NCBI RefSeq assembly: GCF_000382045.1
Contig: NZ_KB907461.1
Span: 140,959 to 204,958 of the forward strand
From: Variovorax atrisoli 110B
GTDB taxonomy: Bacteria; Pseudomonadota; Gammaproteobacteria; Burkholderiales; Burkholderiaceae_C
Direction of reading: 5' to 3'
Length of the DNA: 64,000 bases
The position numbers and the translations under genes are program-made. The first letter of the stretch is position 1; every line of letters starts with the position of its first letter. Of this stretch, positions 16,852-25,776 are shown one piece after another. The notes below the pieces were generated by a model. The model saw nothing but the letters and a program-made list of their open reading frames with translations, made no database searches and had not been told where the DNA came from.

Positions 16852-19317
16852 ATGGCCAAGAAAAACCCCACCTCCCTTTCTCCAGCTTCTTCTCCCGCGG
16901 CCAGGTCGGCCGCAAGCCCTGCCGAGATCGATGCGGCCCGCGCCGCCGCGCGCAATACCGACAGCGGCCCTGCCAGCCCCCCTCCCGAAGCGGCAGGCCG
17001 AGGCGATGCACCCACGCAGAAGGCCATCGACACGCAGGCGCTGGCCGCTGGAATGCCTTCCAACCCCAACAAGCCGCTCGAGCACGGCGAAGCCAACGCC
17101 CAGGCCACGCCGGCCGGCGCCACCGTCGCGCCGCCGTCACGCCTGCCGGGTGCGAGCACCCTGTCAGAACAAAACGATTCCGACAAGACGGGCACTGTGG
17201 CGCCCGAGGGCGTCAACGCGACGATCGGCACGCTTGACCGCGTGCGCGTCGATTCGAGTGGGCAGGTGCTCACGACGAACCAGGGCGTGGCCATTGCGGA
17301 CAACCAGAATTCGCTCAAGGCCGGCGCCCGCGGTCCGGTGCTGCTCGAAGACTTCATCCTGCGCGAGAAGATCACCCACTTCGATCACGAGCGCATCCCG
17401 GAACGCATCGTGCACGCGCGCGGCTCGGGGGCGCACGGCTTCTTCGAGTGCTACGAGCCGCTCACCGAGTTCACCAAGGCGGCGCCCTTCAAGGAGGCCG
17501 GCAAGGTGACGCCGGTGTTCGTTCGCTTCTCGACCGTGGCGGGCGAGCGCGGCTCGAAGGACACTGCTCGCGATGTGCGCGGCTTCGCCGTCAAGTTCTA
17601 CACGGACGAAGGCAACTGGGACCTGGTGGGCAACAACATGCCCGTGTTCTTCATCCAGGATGCGATGAAGTTTCCGGACCTGGTGCATGCGGTGAAGCCC
17701 GAGCCGCACCACCAGATGCCGCAGGCGGCCAGCGCGCACGACACGTTCTGGGACTTCGTATCGCTCATGCCCGAATCCACCCACATGCTGATGTGGCAGA
17801 TGTCGGATCGCGCCATTCCGCGCAGCTATCGCATGATGCAGGGCTTCGGCGTGCACACTTTCCGGCTCGTCAACGAGGAGGGTGAGGCCTTTCTCGTGAA
17901 GTTCCACTGGCAACCGAAGCTGGGCACGCATTCGCTCGTGTGGGAAGAGGCGGTGAAGATCTCCGGCGCCGATCCCGACTTCCACCGCCGCGACCTGTGG
18001 GAAGCCATCGATGCCGGTGAGTATCCCGAGTGGGAGCTGGGGCTGCAGATCTTCACCGAGGAGCAGGCCGAGAAATTCAGCTTCGACATCCTCGACGCCA
18101 CCAAGATCGTTCCGGAAGAGCTGGTGCCGGTGCGCATCGTCGGGCGCATGGTGCTCAACCGCAATCCCGACAACTTCTTCGCGGAGACGGAGCAGGTGGC
18201 CTTCTGCACGGCCCACGTCGTGCCGGGCATCGACTTCACGAACGATCCGCTGCTGGCCGGCCGCATTCACTCCTACGTCGACACCCAGATCAGCCGCCTG
18301 GGCGGACCCAACTTCCACGAGCTGCCGATCAATGCGCCGATCGCGCAGGTGCACAACAACCAGCGCGACGGCATGCATCGACAGGCGATCCATCGCGGGC
18401 GCGTCGCCTACGAGCCCAACTCGCTGGCCGGCGGTTGTCCGTTCCAGGCAGGCGCGGCGCAAGGATTCACGAGCATCGCGCGCCGCCTCGATGCCAAGGA
18501 AAGCGCGGACAAGGTGCGCATCAAGCCCGAGAAGTTCGCCGACCACTACACCCAGGCCCGCCTCTTCTTCGAAAGCCAGACGCCCGTCGAACAGGCGCAC
18601 ATCGGCAACGCCTTCCGCTTCGAGCTCTCCAAGGTCACGGTGCCGGCCGTTCGTGAGCGTGTCGTGGCCAGCCTGCTGAACGCGGCGCCCGAGCTCGCGC
18701 AGCGCCTTGCGCAGGACCTGGGCATGGAACTGCCGGCGCCGCTGCCCAAGGCCCTGGAGACGCCTGCGACGCCCGAGGTCGATCAGTCGCCTGCGCTGTC
18801 GCTGATGGCGAGGCCGGGTGACGGCGGCATTCGCACGCGCAAGGTGGCGGTCCTGGTCGCCAACGGCGTCGAGGGTGCATCGCTGGGCAAGGTGGTCTCG
18901 TCGCTCGTGGCGGCCGGCGCGGTGCCACGGCTCGTCGGAGCGCGGCTCGGAACCTGCATCGGTGCGGCAGGAGAACGGTTCGCCGTCGATGCGACGCTGG
19001 AGAACTCGCCCGGTTTCCTGTTCGACGCCCTGGTGCTGCCCGACGGTGCAGCCGCTGTGGAGGCGCTGGACGCCGACGCCCACACGCTCGAGTTCCTGCG
19101 CGACCAGTACTGGCACTGCAAGACCATCCTGGCGCTGGGCGCCTCCGACGCGCTGGTGGCGCAAGCGCAGATCCCGATGACCTTGCCCGATGGTGCGGAA
19201 GATCCCGGTCTCATCCTGGCCGATGCCGTCGACGCCGAGGAGGCTATCGAGGCGTTCATTGCGGCCATGGGGCAGCACAGGCATTTCGGACGCGAGAACG
19301 ACCCGCCGGCTGCCTGA
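16852..19317 (+). CDS. katE: Large-subunit monofunctional catalase (HPII/KatE type)
   Basis: An 821-residue haem catalase that disproportionates hydrogen peroxide in the cytoplasm. The catalytic His188 lies in RIVHARGSGAHGFFE, the active-site Asn in WDLVGNNMPVFFIQD (about 261), and the haem-ligand Tyr in GRIHSYVDTQISRLGG. The C-terminal 150 residues form the flavodoxin/DJ-1-like domain found only in large catalases (RKVAVLVANGVEGASLGKVV). It is longer than E. coli HPII (about 750) because of a 110-130 residue Ala/Pro/Ser-rich N-terminal extension. The start at 16852 has GAGAGC in front. The following hydrolase relic begins 19 bases after the stop. Confidence 0.95.
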   Translation: MAKKNPTSLSPASSPAARSAASPAEIDAARAAARNTDSGPASPPPEAAGRGDAPTQKAIDTQALAAGMPSNPNKPLEHGEANAQATPAGATVAPPSRLPGASTLSEQNDSDKTGTVAPEGVNATIGTLDRVRVDSSGQVLTTNQGVAIADNQNSLKAGARGPVLLEDFILREKITHFDHERIPERIVHARGSGAHGFFECYEPLTEFTKAAPFKEAGKVTPVFVRFSTVAGERGSKDTARDVRGFAVKFYTDEGNWDLVGNNMPVFFIQDAMKFPDLVHAVKPEPHHQMPQAASAHDTFWDFVSLMPESTHMLMWQMSDRAIPRSYRMMQGFGVHTFRLVNEEGEAFLVKFHWQPKLGTHSLVWEEAVKISGADPDFHRRDLWEAIDAGEYPEWELGLQIFTEEQAEKFSFDILDATKIVPEELVPVRIVGRMVLNRNPDNFFAETEQVAFCTAHVVPGIDFTNDPLLAGRIHSYVDTQISRLGGPNFHELPINAPIAQVHNNQRDGMHRQAIHRGRVAYEPNSLAGGCPFQAGAAQGFTSIARRLDAKESADKVRIKPEKFADHYTQARLFFESQTPVEQAHIGNAFRFELSKVTVPAVRERVVASLLNAAPELAQRLAQDLGMELPAPLPKALETPATPEVDQSPALSLMARPGDGGIRTRKVAVLVANGVEGASLGKVVSSLVAAGAVPRLVGARLGTCIGAAGERFAVDATLENSPGFLFDALVLPDGAAAVEALDADAHTLEFLRDQYWHCKTILALGASDALVAQAQIPMTLPDGAEDPGLILADAVDAEEAIEAFIAAMGQHRHFGRENDPPAA

Positions 19318-19336
19318 GGGGCCCCAGCCTGGAACC

Positions 19337-20194
19337 ATGTTCGAGGGATTCGCTGAAGCCGATCTGGCACTGAAAGACGCGACGCTGCATGTGCGCCACG
19401 GCGGCAGCGGTCCGCCCGTGCTGTTGCTGCATGGGCATCCGCGCACGCACGCCACCTGGGCGCAGGTGGCGCCGCTGCTGGCGAGGCACTTCACCGTGGT
19501 CTATCCCGACCTGCGCGGTTTCGGCAGATCGTCCAAGCCGGTGGACACCTTGGACCACGGGGGGGCGTCCAAGCGCGCGAAGGCGGCCGACTGTGTCCAG
19601 CTGATGCAGCGGCTCGGGCATTCGCGCTTCGCGATGGTGGGCCACGATCGCGGTGCCTATGTGGCCTTCCGGGCTGCCATGGACCATCCGGAAGCGGTCA
19701 GCCGCCTCGTGGTGCTGGACGCGGTCCCCATCGTCGAGGCGCTGGAGCGCTGCAACGCCCGCTTTGCGCAGTGGTGGTGGCACTGGTTCTTCTATGCGCA
19801 GTCCGACAAGCCCGAGCGCGCGATCCTTGCCGACCCCGAGGCCTGGTATGGCGGATCGCCGAAGCACATGGGCGCCGAAGCGTTCGAAGACTTTCGGCAA
19901 GCCATCCATGACCTGGACTCCGTGCATGCGATTGTCGAAGACTACCGTGCGGGCCTGGGCATCGATCGCATGCACGACGAAGAAGACCGCCGGCACGGCC
20001 GGAAGGTCCGGTGTCCGATGCTGTGCATGTGATCGAAGCAGGACGACCTGGAAGCGCTGTACGGCGATGTGCTCGGCGTGTGGGCGCGCTGGGCGGGCGA
20101 CCTGCAAGGCGGCGCGCTCGACTGCGGACATCACATGGCTGAGGAGAAGCCTGTGGAACTCGCGGCGCGGCTGCTGGATTTTCTTCGGCGCTGA
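19337..20194 (+). pseudogene. Alpha/beta hydrolase, haloacetate dehalogenase-like, interrupted by an in-frame TGA
   Basis: The frame encodes 285 residues if TGA at 20030-20032 (codon 232) is read through. The first part has HGHPRTH (oxyanion region), the nucleophile elbow VGHDRGAYVAF with Asp104, and VVLDAV with Asp128, as in fluoroacetate/haloacetate dehalogenases. After the TGA the same frame continues without a break as SKQDDLEALYGDVLGVW and then DCGHHMAEEKPVELA, which contains the catalytic His265. Family members have Trp or a similar residue at the TGA position, so a single TGG-to-TGA change explains it. The 231-residue product would lack the catalytic His. It could also be a sequencing error. 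It lies directly after katE. Confidence 0.85.
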
Positions 20195-20424
20195 AACCTA
20201 TACACCGATGGTTCCTCAGCATTGAGGGGCTTCGGCTTCCCCACACCGCGATGGGCCAGCGATGTGGAACAAATCGGCTTGCGCACCGGAATTGATTTCC
20301 CGACGGAGAGGGATCTTCTTTGCGTTTCCTTTGCCCTGCGGCGCTCTCTCTGGTCGCGTGGCCATAGAAGCGTGGAGATTGAAGCGGGATGTCCCCATCC
20401 ATCCCTCGGTCGGATTGCCCATCT

Positions 20425-20453
20425 TTGCATGCAGGAAGATAAAGGCGTAATAT
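20425..20453 (+). promoter_or_regulatory. Sigma70-type promoter of the toxin-antitoxin operon
   Basis: TTGCAT at 20425-20430 and TAATAT at 20448-20453 are separated by 17 bases, close to the sigma70 consensus. The antitoxin ATG follows 36 bases after the -10 box. The -10 box overlaps the operator dyad. Confidence 0.6.
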
Positions 20454-20473
20454 GTCCAATATTTTAGACATAT
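20450..20473. promoter_or_regulatory. Operator dyad upstream of the XRE antitoxin
   Basis: ATATGTC at 20450-20456 and GACATAT at 20467-20473 are perfect inverted arms separated by ten AT-rich bases; the core TGTC-N10-GACA is nearly symmetrical throughout. It overlaps the -10 box and ends 16 bases before the antitoxin start. This is the expected arrangement for autorepression by an XRE-type antitoxin. Local AT content is far above that of the flanking genes. Confidence 0.65.
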
Positions 20474-20489
20474 CTGATCGCGGGCTGCC

Positions 20490-20981
20490 ATGAACCTCCA
20501 CGACATCGGTGATGCTGTACGAGCGCGTCGCGTTGAACTGGGTATGTCGCAGGCGCAGTTGGCGCACTTGAGCGGCCTGTCTCGTCAGACCCTCGTCGGC
20601 TTGGAGAACGGCACGCTGAGCGATCTGGGCGTCAACCGTGTGGGGCAGGTGATGGCCGTGCTGGGCCTGGACACTCCCAAGCCCGATACGCTGGTGCGGC
20701 GCAAGAAGCGCGGGCTGTGGATGGCGGCCAAGACGGCCAGCGTCAGCTATGCGCGTGAACTGGGGCCCGAGGCGCTCGAAGAGGTTCTCGCAAGCGGCGA
20801 AGTCACGGCCCCCTTTGTCCCGCATCTGATCCACCTGCTCGACGAAGCGCCGGTGCCCATCGTGGTGATGGCTGTGGAGGAAACGGCCTCGCGTGCGCAC
20901 CTGCCACCGAGGCGGATCTGGCGGAACGTGGCAAAGCTGGCCGACGCGTTGTCTGTGCATCGGCGAGCGTTGTGGGCATGA
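20490..20981 (+). CDS. XRE-family helix-turn-helix protein, probable antitoxin
   Basis: A 163-residue protein. The N-terminal XRE helix-turn-helix covers about residues 5-60 (RRVELGMSQAQLAHLSGLSR, then LVGLENGTLSDLGVNRV). The C-terminal 90 residues have no recognised enzyme motif and probably bind the toxin. Its stop overlaps the start of the nucleotidyltransferase gene as ATGA, and a dyad operator sits directly upstream. This indicates an autoregulated type II or type IV toxin-antitoxin pair. The antitoxin differs from classical AbiEi by having an XRE domain. Confidence 0.87.
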   Translation: MNLHDIGDAVRARRVELGMSQAQLAHLSGLSRQTLVGLENGTLSDLGVNRVGQVMAVLGLDTPKPDTLVRRKKRGLWMAAKTASVSYARELGPEALEEVLASGEVTAPFVPHLIHLLDEAPVPIVVMAVEETASRAHLPPRRIWRNVAKLADALSVHRRALWA

Positions 20982-21634
20982 AGCCAGGACCGCTGCCCGC
21001 CGGTGCTTGGGAGAAGCTCCTTCCGCGCGCGCTGGCGTTGATTGATGAGATCACCCGTTATGGCGGGGTCGCCGATCCATTCTGGACCTTTGGCGGCGGG
21101 ACCGTGCTGATGTTCCGTTACCGCCACCGCCTGAGCAAGGACATCGATATCTTCGTTCCCGATCCCCAGTACCTCGGTTTCGTTACGCCGCGATTGAGCG
21201 ACACGGCGGCGGACCTGACGCAGGACTACACCGAGCAGCCCGGCGCGTTCGTCAAACTGCAGTTCGAGGACGGCGAGGTCGATTTCGTGGCATCCCCGAA
21301 CCTGCTGGCCGATGCCTGGGAGACCTGGGACATCGGCGGTCGCACGGTGAGAGTGGAGACGGCAGTCGAAATTATCGCCAAGAAGATGTACCACCGCGGC
21401 GACCGTGCCACGGCGCGCGATCTGTTCGATCTGGCGCTCGTGGTCGAGCGCGAGCCTCAACAGCTCCTGGCGGCGACGCCGTTCCTGTTGCGTCACCGAG
21501 AGGCGTTCCTGTCCCAGATCCGGCAGCCGCATCCCGGGTTGCTCGTCGCGTTCGACGCCATCGCTGCACTGGACTACACGCCGGCCTTCGAACACTGCGT
21601 AACTGTGGTCGGCCGATTCCTGGACAGCCTGTAG
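20978..21634 (+). CDS. AbiEii/AbiGii-type nucleotidyltransferase toxin
   Basis: A 218-residue nucleotidyltransferase of the AbiEii family, whose members transfer nucleotides to tRNA or other targets and stop growth. The active-site signature is present: FGGGTVLMFRYRHRLSKDID contains the GG-x-T motif (39-42) and Ser53-x-Asp55-x-Asp57. A second conserved block, AVEIIAKKMYHRGDRATARD, follows. The ATG at 20978 overlaps the antitoxin stop by four bases; an in-frame GTG at 20972 is an alternative. In homologous systems the pair stabilises DNA or aborts phage infection. Which of these applies here is not known. Confidence 0.88.
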   Translation: MKPGPLPAGAWEKLLPRALALIDEITRYGGVADPFWTFGGGTVLMFRYRHRLSKDIDIFVPDPQYLGFVTPRLSDTAADLTQDYTEQPGAFVKLQFEDGEVDFVASPNLLADAWETWDIGGRTVRVETAVEIIAKKMYHRGDRATARDLFDLALVVEREPQQLLAATPFLLRHREAFLSQIRQPHPGLLVAFDAIAALDYTPAFEHCVTVVGRFLDSL

Positions 21635-22415
21635 CCATCAAGCGAACGCGAAAGCGCTCGTGACCTTACAGCCCCGGGGCTAAAGCCCTGTCCGTTCTGA
21701 AAGGAGGGCAGCTTCTGCACTGGCAAAAAGGCGCCCGATGCGGGAGCGTGGACATGTTCCTGTTCGGTGATGGATCTGTGTTGCAAGGAGGGCAAGCGCC
21801 GCGCGGCGGCCAGTCGAACCGTGCACCGGTGCGCCGGCGATCATGTGGACGTTTGGGGAGAAGGGCTTGCTTGTGAGCCCAGAGGCTCACCTCCTCGCTC
21901 TCGCATTCAAGGCTCTGCGCGCGCTTCGCGTGCTAGGCGCGTGCCGCGCGCCTTCGGCGTCCCTGCGCGCTGTGTTATGAGGGGGCGGACGAAAACTTGA
22001 ATTACTGACCTGCCCCTCCGAACCGTACCAGCGTAATGGCAGCGAAGTCCGTCAACTAACCATGTACCCGAGTGCCGCTCGGAAGCAGGAGCGGTGACCA
22101 GGTGCCCAGAACGGGTGCTCAGATCCACTGGAATACGCAGCAGTGGCGACGGTTGCCGGCGACGCGGGTGGGAGCTGGTTGTTGCGGTGCCGGGAGCCGT
22201 GTGATACGCATCGCGAGCGCTCGACCCCCGCATCGGCGCGCGCATCGGACCGGGCTGGCCGTCGATTGCGCGTCGTGCAACGCCAGCGGGCCTTGCGCTC
22301 GGCGCGACGGGCCCACGGTGCTGCGCTGCGGTGCCTGAGATGCAAGCGTTGCAGGTGGCGCCGCGCGCCCGGATCATCGCGCCGTCCCGTCCTCGCTTTT
22401 CTCGCCCCTTCGACC
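21635..22415. other. 780-bp stretch without a supported gene
   Basis: Nothing convincing is encoded. Open frames exist on both strands (for example minus 21907-22377), but they have Arg/Ala/Pro-rich composition and no ribosome sites. A 12-bp GC palindrome, AGCCCCGGGGCT, lies at 21670-21681 shortly after the toxin stop and may end its transcript. The region around 21890-21985 is rich in GCGC runs. Being next to a toxin-antitoxin pair, it may be leftover mobile DNA, but no end repeats were found. Confidence 0.5.
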
Positions 22416-23285
22416 ATGAAGATTCCTCCCCGCTGCGCCGCCGTCATTACCATGCTGTCCATGAGCATCTGCACCGCGGCCGCTGCCCGCACGGGCTACC
22501 TGGGACCGGCCGGCAGCTGGACCCATCAGGCGTGCCTGGAACTCTTCGCGGAGGAGGAACTCGTCGCGCTCGAGCGCGAGACGCTCTTCGAGGCCTTGCG
22601 CGCCGGGACCATCGAGCGCGCATGCGTGCCCGTGACGACCTCGGTGGTCGGCGCCACGCCGTATCTCGACGACGTGCTCGCGCTCGATGCGATCGCGGGT
22701 GTGCAGGTGGTGGCGGAGTACCCGAAGGTGCTCGGGTACAGCCTGCTCGCGAAACCCGGCACCCGCCGCGAGGACATCAGCACGATCGTCGCGCACCCCG
22801 TGGCACTCGAGGAGGTCAAGCCCTGGCTGGACCGGGAGATGCCGCACGTCGAGCGCCGGCCCGCGGCCAGCGCGGGAGCGGCCGCAAAGCTGGTGGCCCA
22901 GGCGAGCCGCTCGGACATGGCGGCGATGGGGCCACCGAGCGCGGCACGCATCCACGCGCTGGCGTCGGTCGCGGACGGGATCGAGCAGGGGCCGCATAAC
23001 ACCACGCGCTGGTGGGTACTGGGCCGCGCGATGCCAGCGCCCAGCGGTCGCGACAAGACCAGCTTGCTGCTGAGCGTCGACGAGGCTGGGTTCCAGCGTT
23101 CGCTGCAGGCGCTCACGGGTGCGGCCCGTGTGCTCGCCATCTACGAGCGCCCGGGGCGGAAGTCGCTCGACGGCCACCGGTATGTCATCGACATCGTAGG
23201 CCATGCGTCGCAGCCGGCCATCGCCGGGCTGCTGGCGCAGCACAGGGAATTCCGGCTGCTCGGCTCCTATCCCCGCCGGTATTGA
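22416..23285 (+). CDS. Prephenate dehydratase-like protein with export signal
   Basis: A 289-residue protein matching the PheA dehydratase domain plus a C-terminal ACT-like part. GYLGPAGSWTHQACLELF (27-44) matches the family start, NTTRWWVLG (195-203) matches the catalytic TRF motif region, and KTSLLLSVDEAGF begins the regulatory part. Unlike cytoplasmic enzymes, it begins with a signal peptide, MKIPPRCAAVITMLSMSICTA. The usual PIENS motif is changed to VPVTTSVVG (71-79), and TRF to TRW. It could be a periplasmic dehydratase making phenylpyruvate or a binding protein derived from one. The upstream open frame to 22143 is not protein-like. Confidence 0.75.
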   Translation: MKIPPRCAAVITMLSMSICTAAAARTGYLGPAGSWTHQACLELFAEEELVALERETLFEALRAGTIERACVPVTTSVVGATPYLDDVLALDAIAGVQVVAEYPKVLGYSLLAKPGTRREDISTIVAHPVALEEVKPWLDREMPHVERRPAASAGAAAKLVAQASRSDMAAMGPPSAARIHALASVADGIEQGPHNTTRWWVLGRAMPAPSGRDKTSLLLSVDEAGFQRSLQALTGAARVLAIYERPGRKSLDGHRYVIDIVGHASQPAIAGLLAQHREFRLLGSYPRRY

Positions 23286-23661
23286 GCGTGGGACGCTGCG
23301 CTCGCTCCAGGGACGCCGATCCAGAGCGAGCATGTGGCGAGTGCAAAACGCGGAGGCCGCGAAATCTGTCCCTTCGGCGGAATTTCGAGGCGGCCGAGGA
23401 AGCCCGCGGCATCCTGCGGGAGAAATTTCGGAATGCTCGGCCGCGTGCCGATCCGACTTGAAGCGGCCATGAGCGGATCTTGCGCCGGCTCGGCGTGGCG
23501 CTCGAACACAGGCGCCGGACCGCAAGAAGCGGCGCCGGGAAATGCCGCGTCGCGGCTAGACTTTCGCGCGGTGCAGGCGGCCGGCCGCCTGGCGCATGGC
23601 CATCGTGCGCGCCTCGAGTGCGGCTTGCCCTCGGATGTCAAAGCCAACTGAAAGGGAACCC
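23286..23661. other. Intergenic stretch without supported gene
   Basis: About 375 bases between the prephenate dehydratase-like gene and the LysR gene. The LysR frame is open back to 23596 but lacks family resemblance there. Nothing else was recognised. Confidence 0.5.
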
Positions 23662-24564
23662 GTGGACCTGCGGGATTTGAGGTACTTCGAAGTCATCGCC
23701 GAGCTCGAGCACATGGGGCGTGCGGCCGAGCGCCTGCACAAGACCCAACCGGCCCTCACGAGCTGCGTGCGTCGGCTGGAGGAGGCGTATGGCGCGACGC
23801 TGTTCGAAAAGACCGGACGCGGCATCCGGTTGACCACGGCGGGACGAGCGCTGCTGAGGTGGGCCCAGCGCACCCGATTCGACGTCGAAAGTGCTCGCCG
23901 CGAGATCGGCGACATCGGTCAGGGGCTCTCCGGCCAGGTCAAGCTCGGCATCGTGCCCACCGCAGCGCAGTTCCTGTTGCCTCCTGCTGCGCGGGACCTG
24001 CTGAAGGAGGCGCCTGGCGTGACCGTGCGAACGACGGTGGCGCTGGGCGACGTCCTTGCCCCGCTTCTGCGCAGCGGCGACATCGACCTCCTCGTCGGCA
24101 CGGAAGGCCCGAGCGAACCGGGCTTCACCACGCACCTGCTGGCCGAGGACCAGCTCGTCGTGGCCGCGATCGCGAACCACGAGTTGTTCTCGAAGACCAA
24201 GGTCACGCTGCGCGACCTCGCGAACTACAAGTGGGTATTGCAACCGCAGGGGGCGCCGATCCGTGACTGGCTCGACCAGACCTTCGACCGGCATCACCTG
24301 CCGCGTCCCGTCGTCCAGGTGGAAAGCACCATGCTCCTGATGCTGCCCGCGTTGATCGGCGAGACGGGCCTGCTGAGCTTCATCTCTCGCCTGCATCTGC
24401 AGGAGGGCAGTTCGGGGGCGAGGTTGCGCGAGGTGAAGCTGCGCGGCACCACGATGCGGCGTCGAATGGTGGTGACCTTCCGGGAAAGCGGCTACGTCTC
24501 GCCGGCTGCCCAGCGGCTGATTGCACTGCTGGCCAGGCACGCCCGGCTGCCTGCCGCCGAATAG
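23662..24564 (+). CDS. LysR-type transcriptional regulator
   Basis: A 300-residue LysR regulator with the usual N-terminal helix-turn-helix: VDLRDLRYFEVIAELEHMGR, then KTQPALTSCVRRLEEAYGATLFEKTGRG. The GTG start at 23662 is chosen because AAAGGGA lies six to twelve bases before it and the family begins at this motif; ATG codons at 23596 and 23638 are alternatives. The C-terminal domain binds an unknown effector. It is oriented the same way as the operon starting at 24679, with a LysR-like dyad in the 114-bp gap, so it probably activates that operon. Confidence 0.9.
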   Translation: MDLRDLRYFEVIAELEHMGRAAERLHKTQPALTSCVRRLEEAYGATLFEKTGRGIRLTTAGRALLRWAQRTRFDVESARREIGDIGQGLSGQVKLGIVPTAAQFLLPPAARDLLKEAPGVTVRTTVALGDVLAPLLRSGDIDLLVGTEGPSEPGFTTHLLAEDQLVVAAIANHELFSKTKVTLRDLANYKWVLQPQGAPIRDWLDQTFDRHHLPRPVVQVESTMLLMLPALIGETGLLSFISRLHLQEGSSGARLREVKLRGTTMRRRMVVTFRESGYVSPAAQRLIALLARHARLPAAE

Positions 24565-24578
24565 GCAAAGTCAGATTT

Positions 24579-24601
24579 ATCGATTCCAAGAAAAGTTCGA
24601 T
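24579..24601. promoter_or_regulatory. Candidate LysR binding dyad before the Bug-RraA operon
   Basis: ATCGA at 24579-24583 and TCGAT at 24597-24601 are inverted arms 13 bases apart, close to the T-N11-A layout of LysR boxes. It lies between the LysR gene and the Bug gene. The arms are short, so chance occurrence is possible. Confidence 0.35.
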
Positions 24602-24678
24602 TGGACCGAATGAAGGGGGCGGCGAATACTCCAGTTCCATAGAGGTGCGCCTGACGCACACAACACTGGAGACATCAA

Positions 24679-25674
24679 GTGAACTCGTTGCACAACGTCC
24701 GCGCTCTTCGCGCATTCGCCTTCACCGCCGGCATGCTGGCCCTTGCGTGCGCTTCTGGCGCCATCGCGGCAGAGACGTATCCTGCCCGTCCCATCAAGCT
24801 CATCGTGCCGTTTCCTCCTGGCGGAGGTCCCGACCTGATTGCGCGGGAAGTCGCAACGACGGTCACAACGCAGCAGGGCTGGACCATCATCATCGACAAC
24901 AAGCCCGGCTCGGGCGGGAACATCGGCATGGACGCAGCCGCCAAGGCGGCACCCGACGGCTACACGCTCGTGATGGGGCAGACGTCCAACATGGCCATCA
25001 ATCCATCGCTGTATGCCAAGCTGCCCTACAACCCGCAGAAGGACCTGACCCCGGTGGGGCTGGTCGCCAGCGCCCCCTTGGTCATCGCGGTGGCCAGCAA
25101 CTCGCCCTACAAGACGCTCGCGGACCTCATGAATGCCGCCAAGGCGAACCCGGATGGCATCAACTACGCGAGCTCGGGAAGCGGCACGGTCGCTCACCTG
25201 GCGACGGAACAACTCCAGCGCATCGCCAACGTCAAGCTGACGCACGTCCCCTACAAGGGCGCGGCGCAGGGCGTCACGGACCTGATCGGAGGCCAGATCC
25301 AGATGTACATCTCGTCGGTGGTCACGCTGAGCGGCCACATCAGGAACGGGAAGATGCGCGCCCTCGCCGTGACCTCTGCCAAGCGTTCTGTCGACCTGCC
25401 GAACGTCCCGACGGTCGCGGAGGCTGGGTACAAGGGCTTCGAGGCTGTGACCTGGTTCGGCATCGCCGCGCCTGCCGGCGTGTCCAAGGACGCTGTCGCC
25501 AAGCTCAACGCCGCCTTCAACAAGGCACTCGAGACTCCCGACGTCAGGAAGAAGCTCACCGAGCAAGGTGCCGACGTACTGGGCGGTCCCTCCGAACAGT
25601 TTGCCGCCCTGGTGCGGGACGAGACGGTCCGCTGGGCCAAGGTCGTCAAGGAATCCGGCGCGAAGGTCGACTGA
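24679..25674 (+). CDS. Bug/TctC family periplasmic substrate-binding receptor
   Basis: A 331-residue receptor starting with GTG behind GGAG. The signal peptide covers roughly residues 1-28 (cleavage near AIAAE). The mature fold starts YPARPIKLIVPFPPGGGPDL, followed by IIIDNKPGSGGNIGMDAAAK and PDGYTLVMGQTSN. It is the first gene of an operon that continues with RraA-like, D-2-hydroxyacid dehydrogenase and cyclase genes. The likely ligand is the acid those enzymes handle. It is one of three Bug receptors in this operon. Confidence 0.92.
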   Translation: MNSLHNVRALRAFAFTAGMLALACASGAIAAETYPARPIKLIVPFPPGGGPDLIAREVATTVTTQQGWTIIIDNKPGSGGNIGMDAAAKAAPDGYTLVMGQTSNMAINPSLYAKLPYNPQKDLTPVGLVASAPLVIAVASNSPYKTLADLMNAAKANPDGINYASSGSGTVAHLATEQLQRIANVKLTHVPYKGAAQGVTDLIGGQIQMYISSVVTLSGHIRNGKMRALAVTSAKRSVDLPNVPTVAEAGYKGFEAVTWFGIAAPAGVSKDAVAKLNAAFNKALETPDVRKKLTEQGADVLGGPSEQFAALVRDETVRWAKVVKESGAKVD

Positions 25675-25776
25675 CCTTCTTCTCTCTTCCTTTCCCTTTT
25701 CATCTTTTCTCCGGAGACGGCTCTGCGCGTGCAGGGTCGGGGCCAATCTCACCCTTCTTTTTTTGGAATCCGAACC

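Noticed and set aside
17164..19494. 776-codon minus-strand open frame opposite the catalase
   Set aside because: Shadow of katE; no protein family was recognised and codon use is unnatural.
21907..22377. 156-codon minus-strand open frame next to the toxin-antitoxin pair, considered as a transposase remnant
   Set aside because: No transposase motif, inverted ends or target duplication were found.
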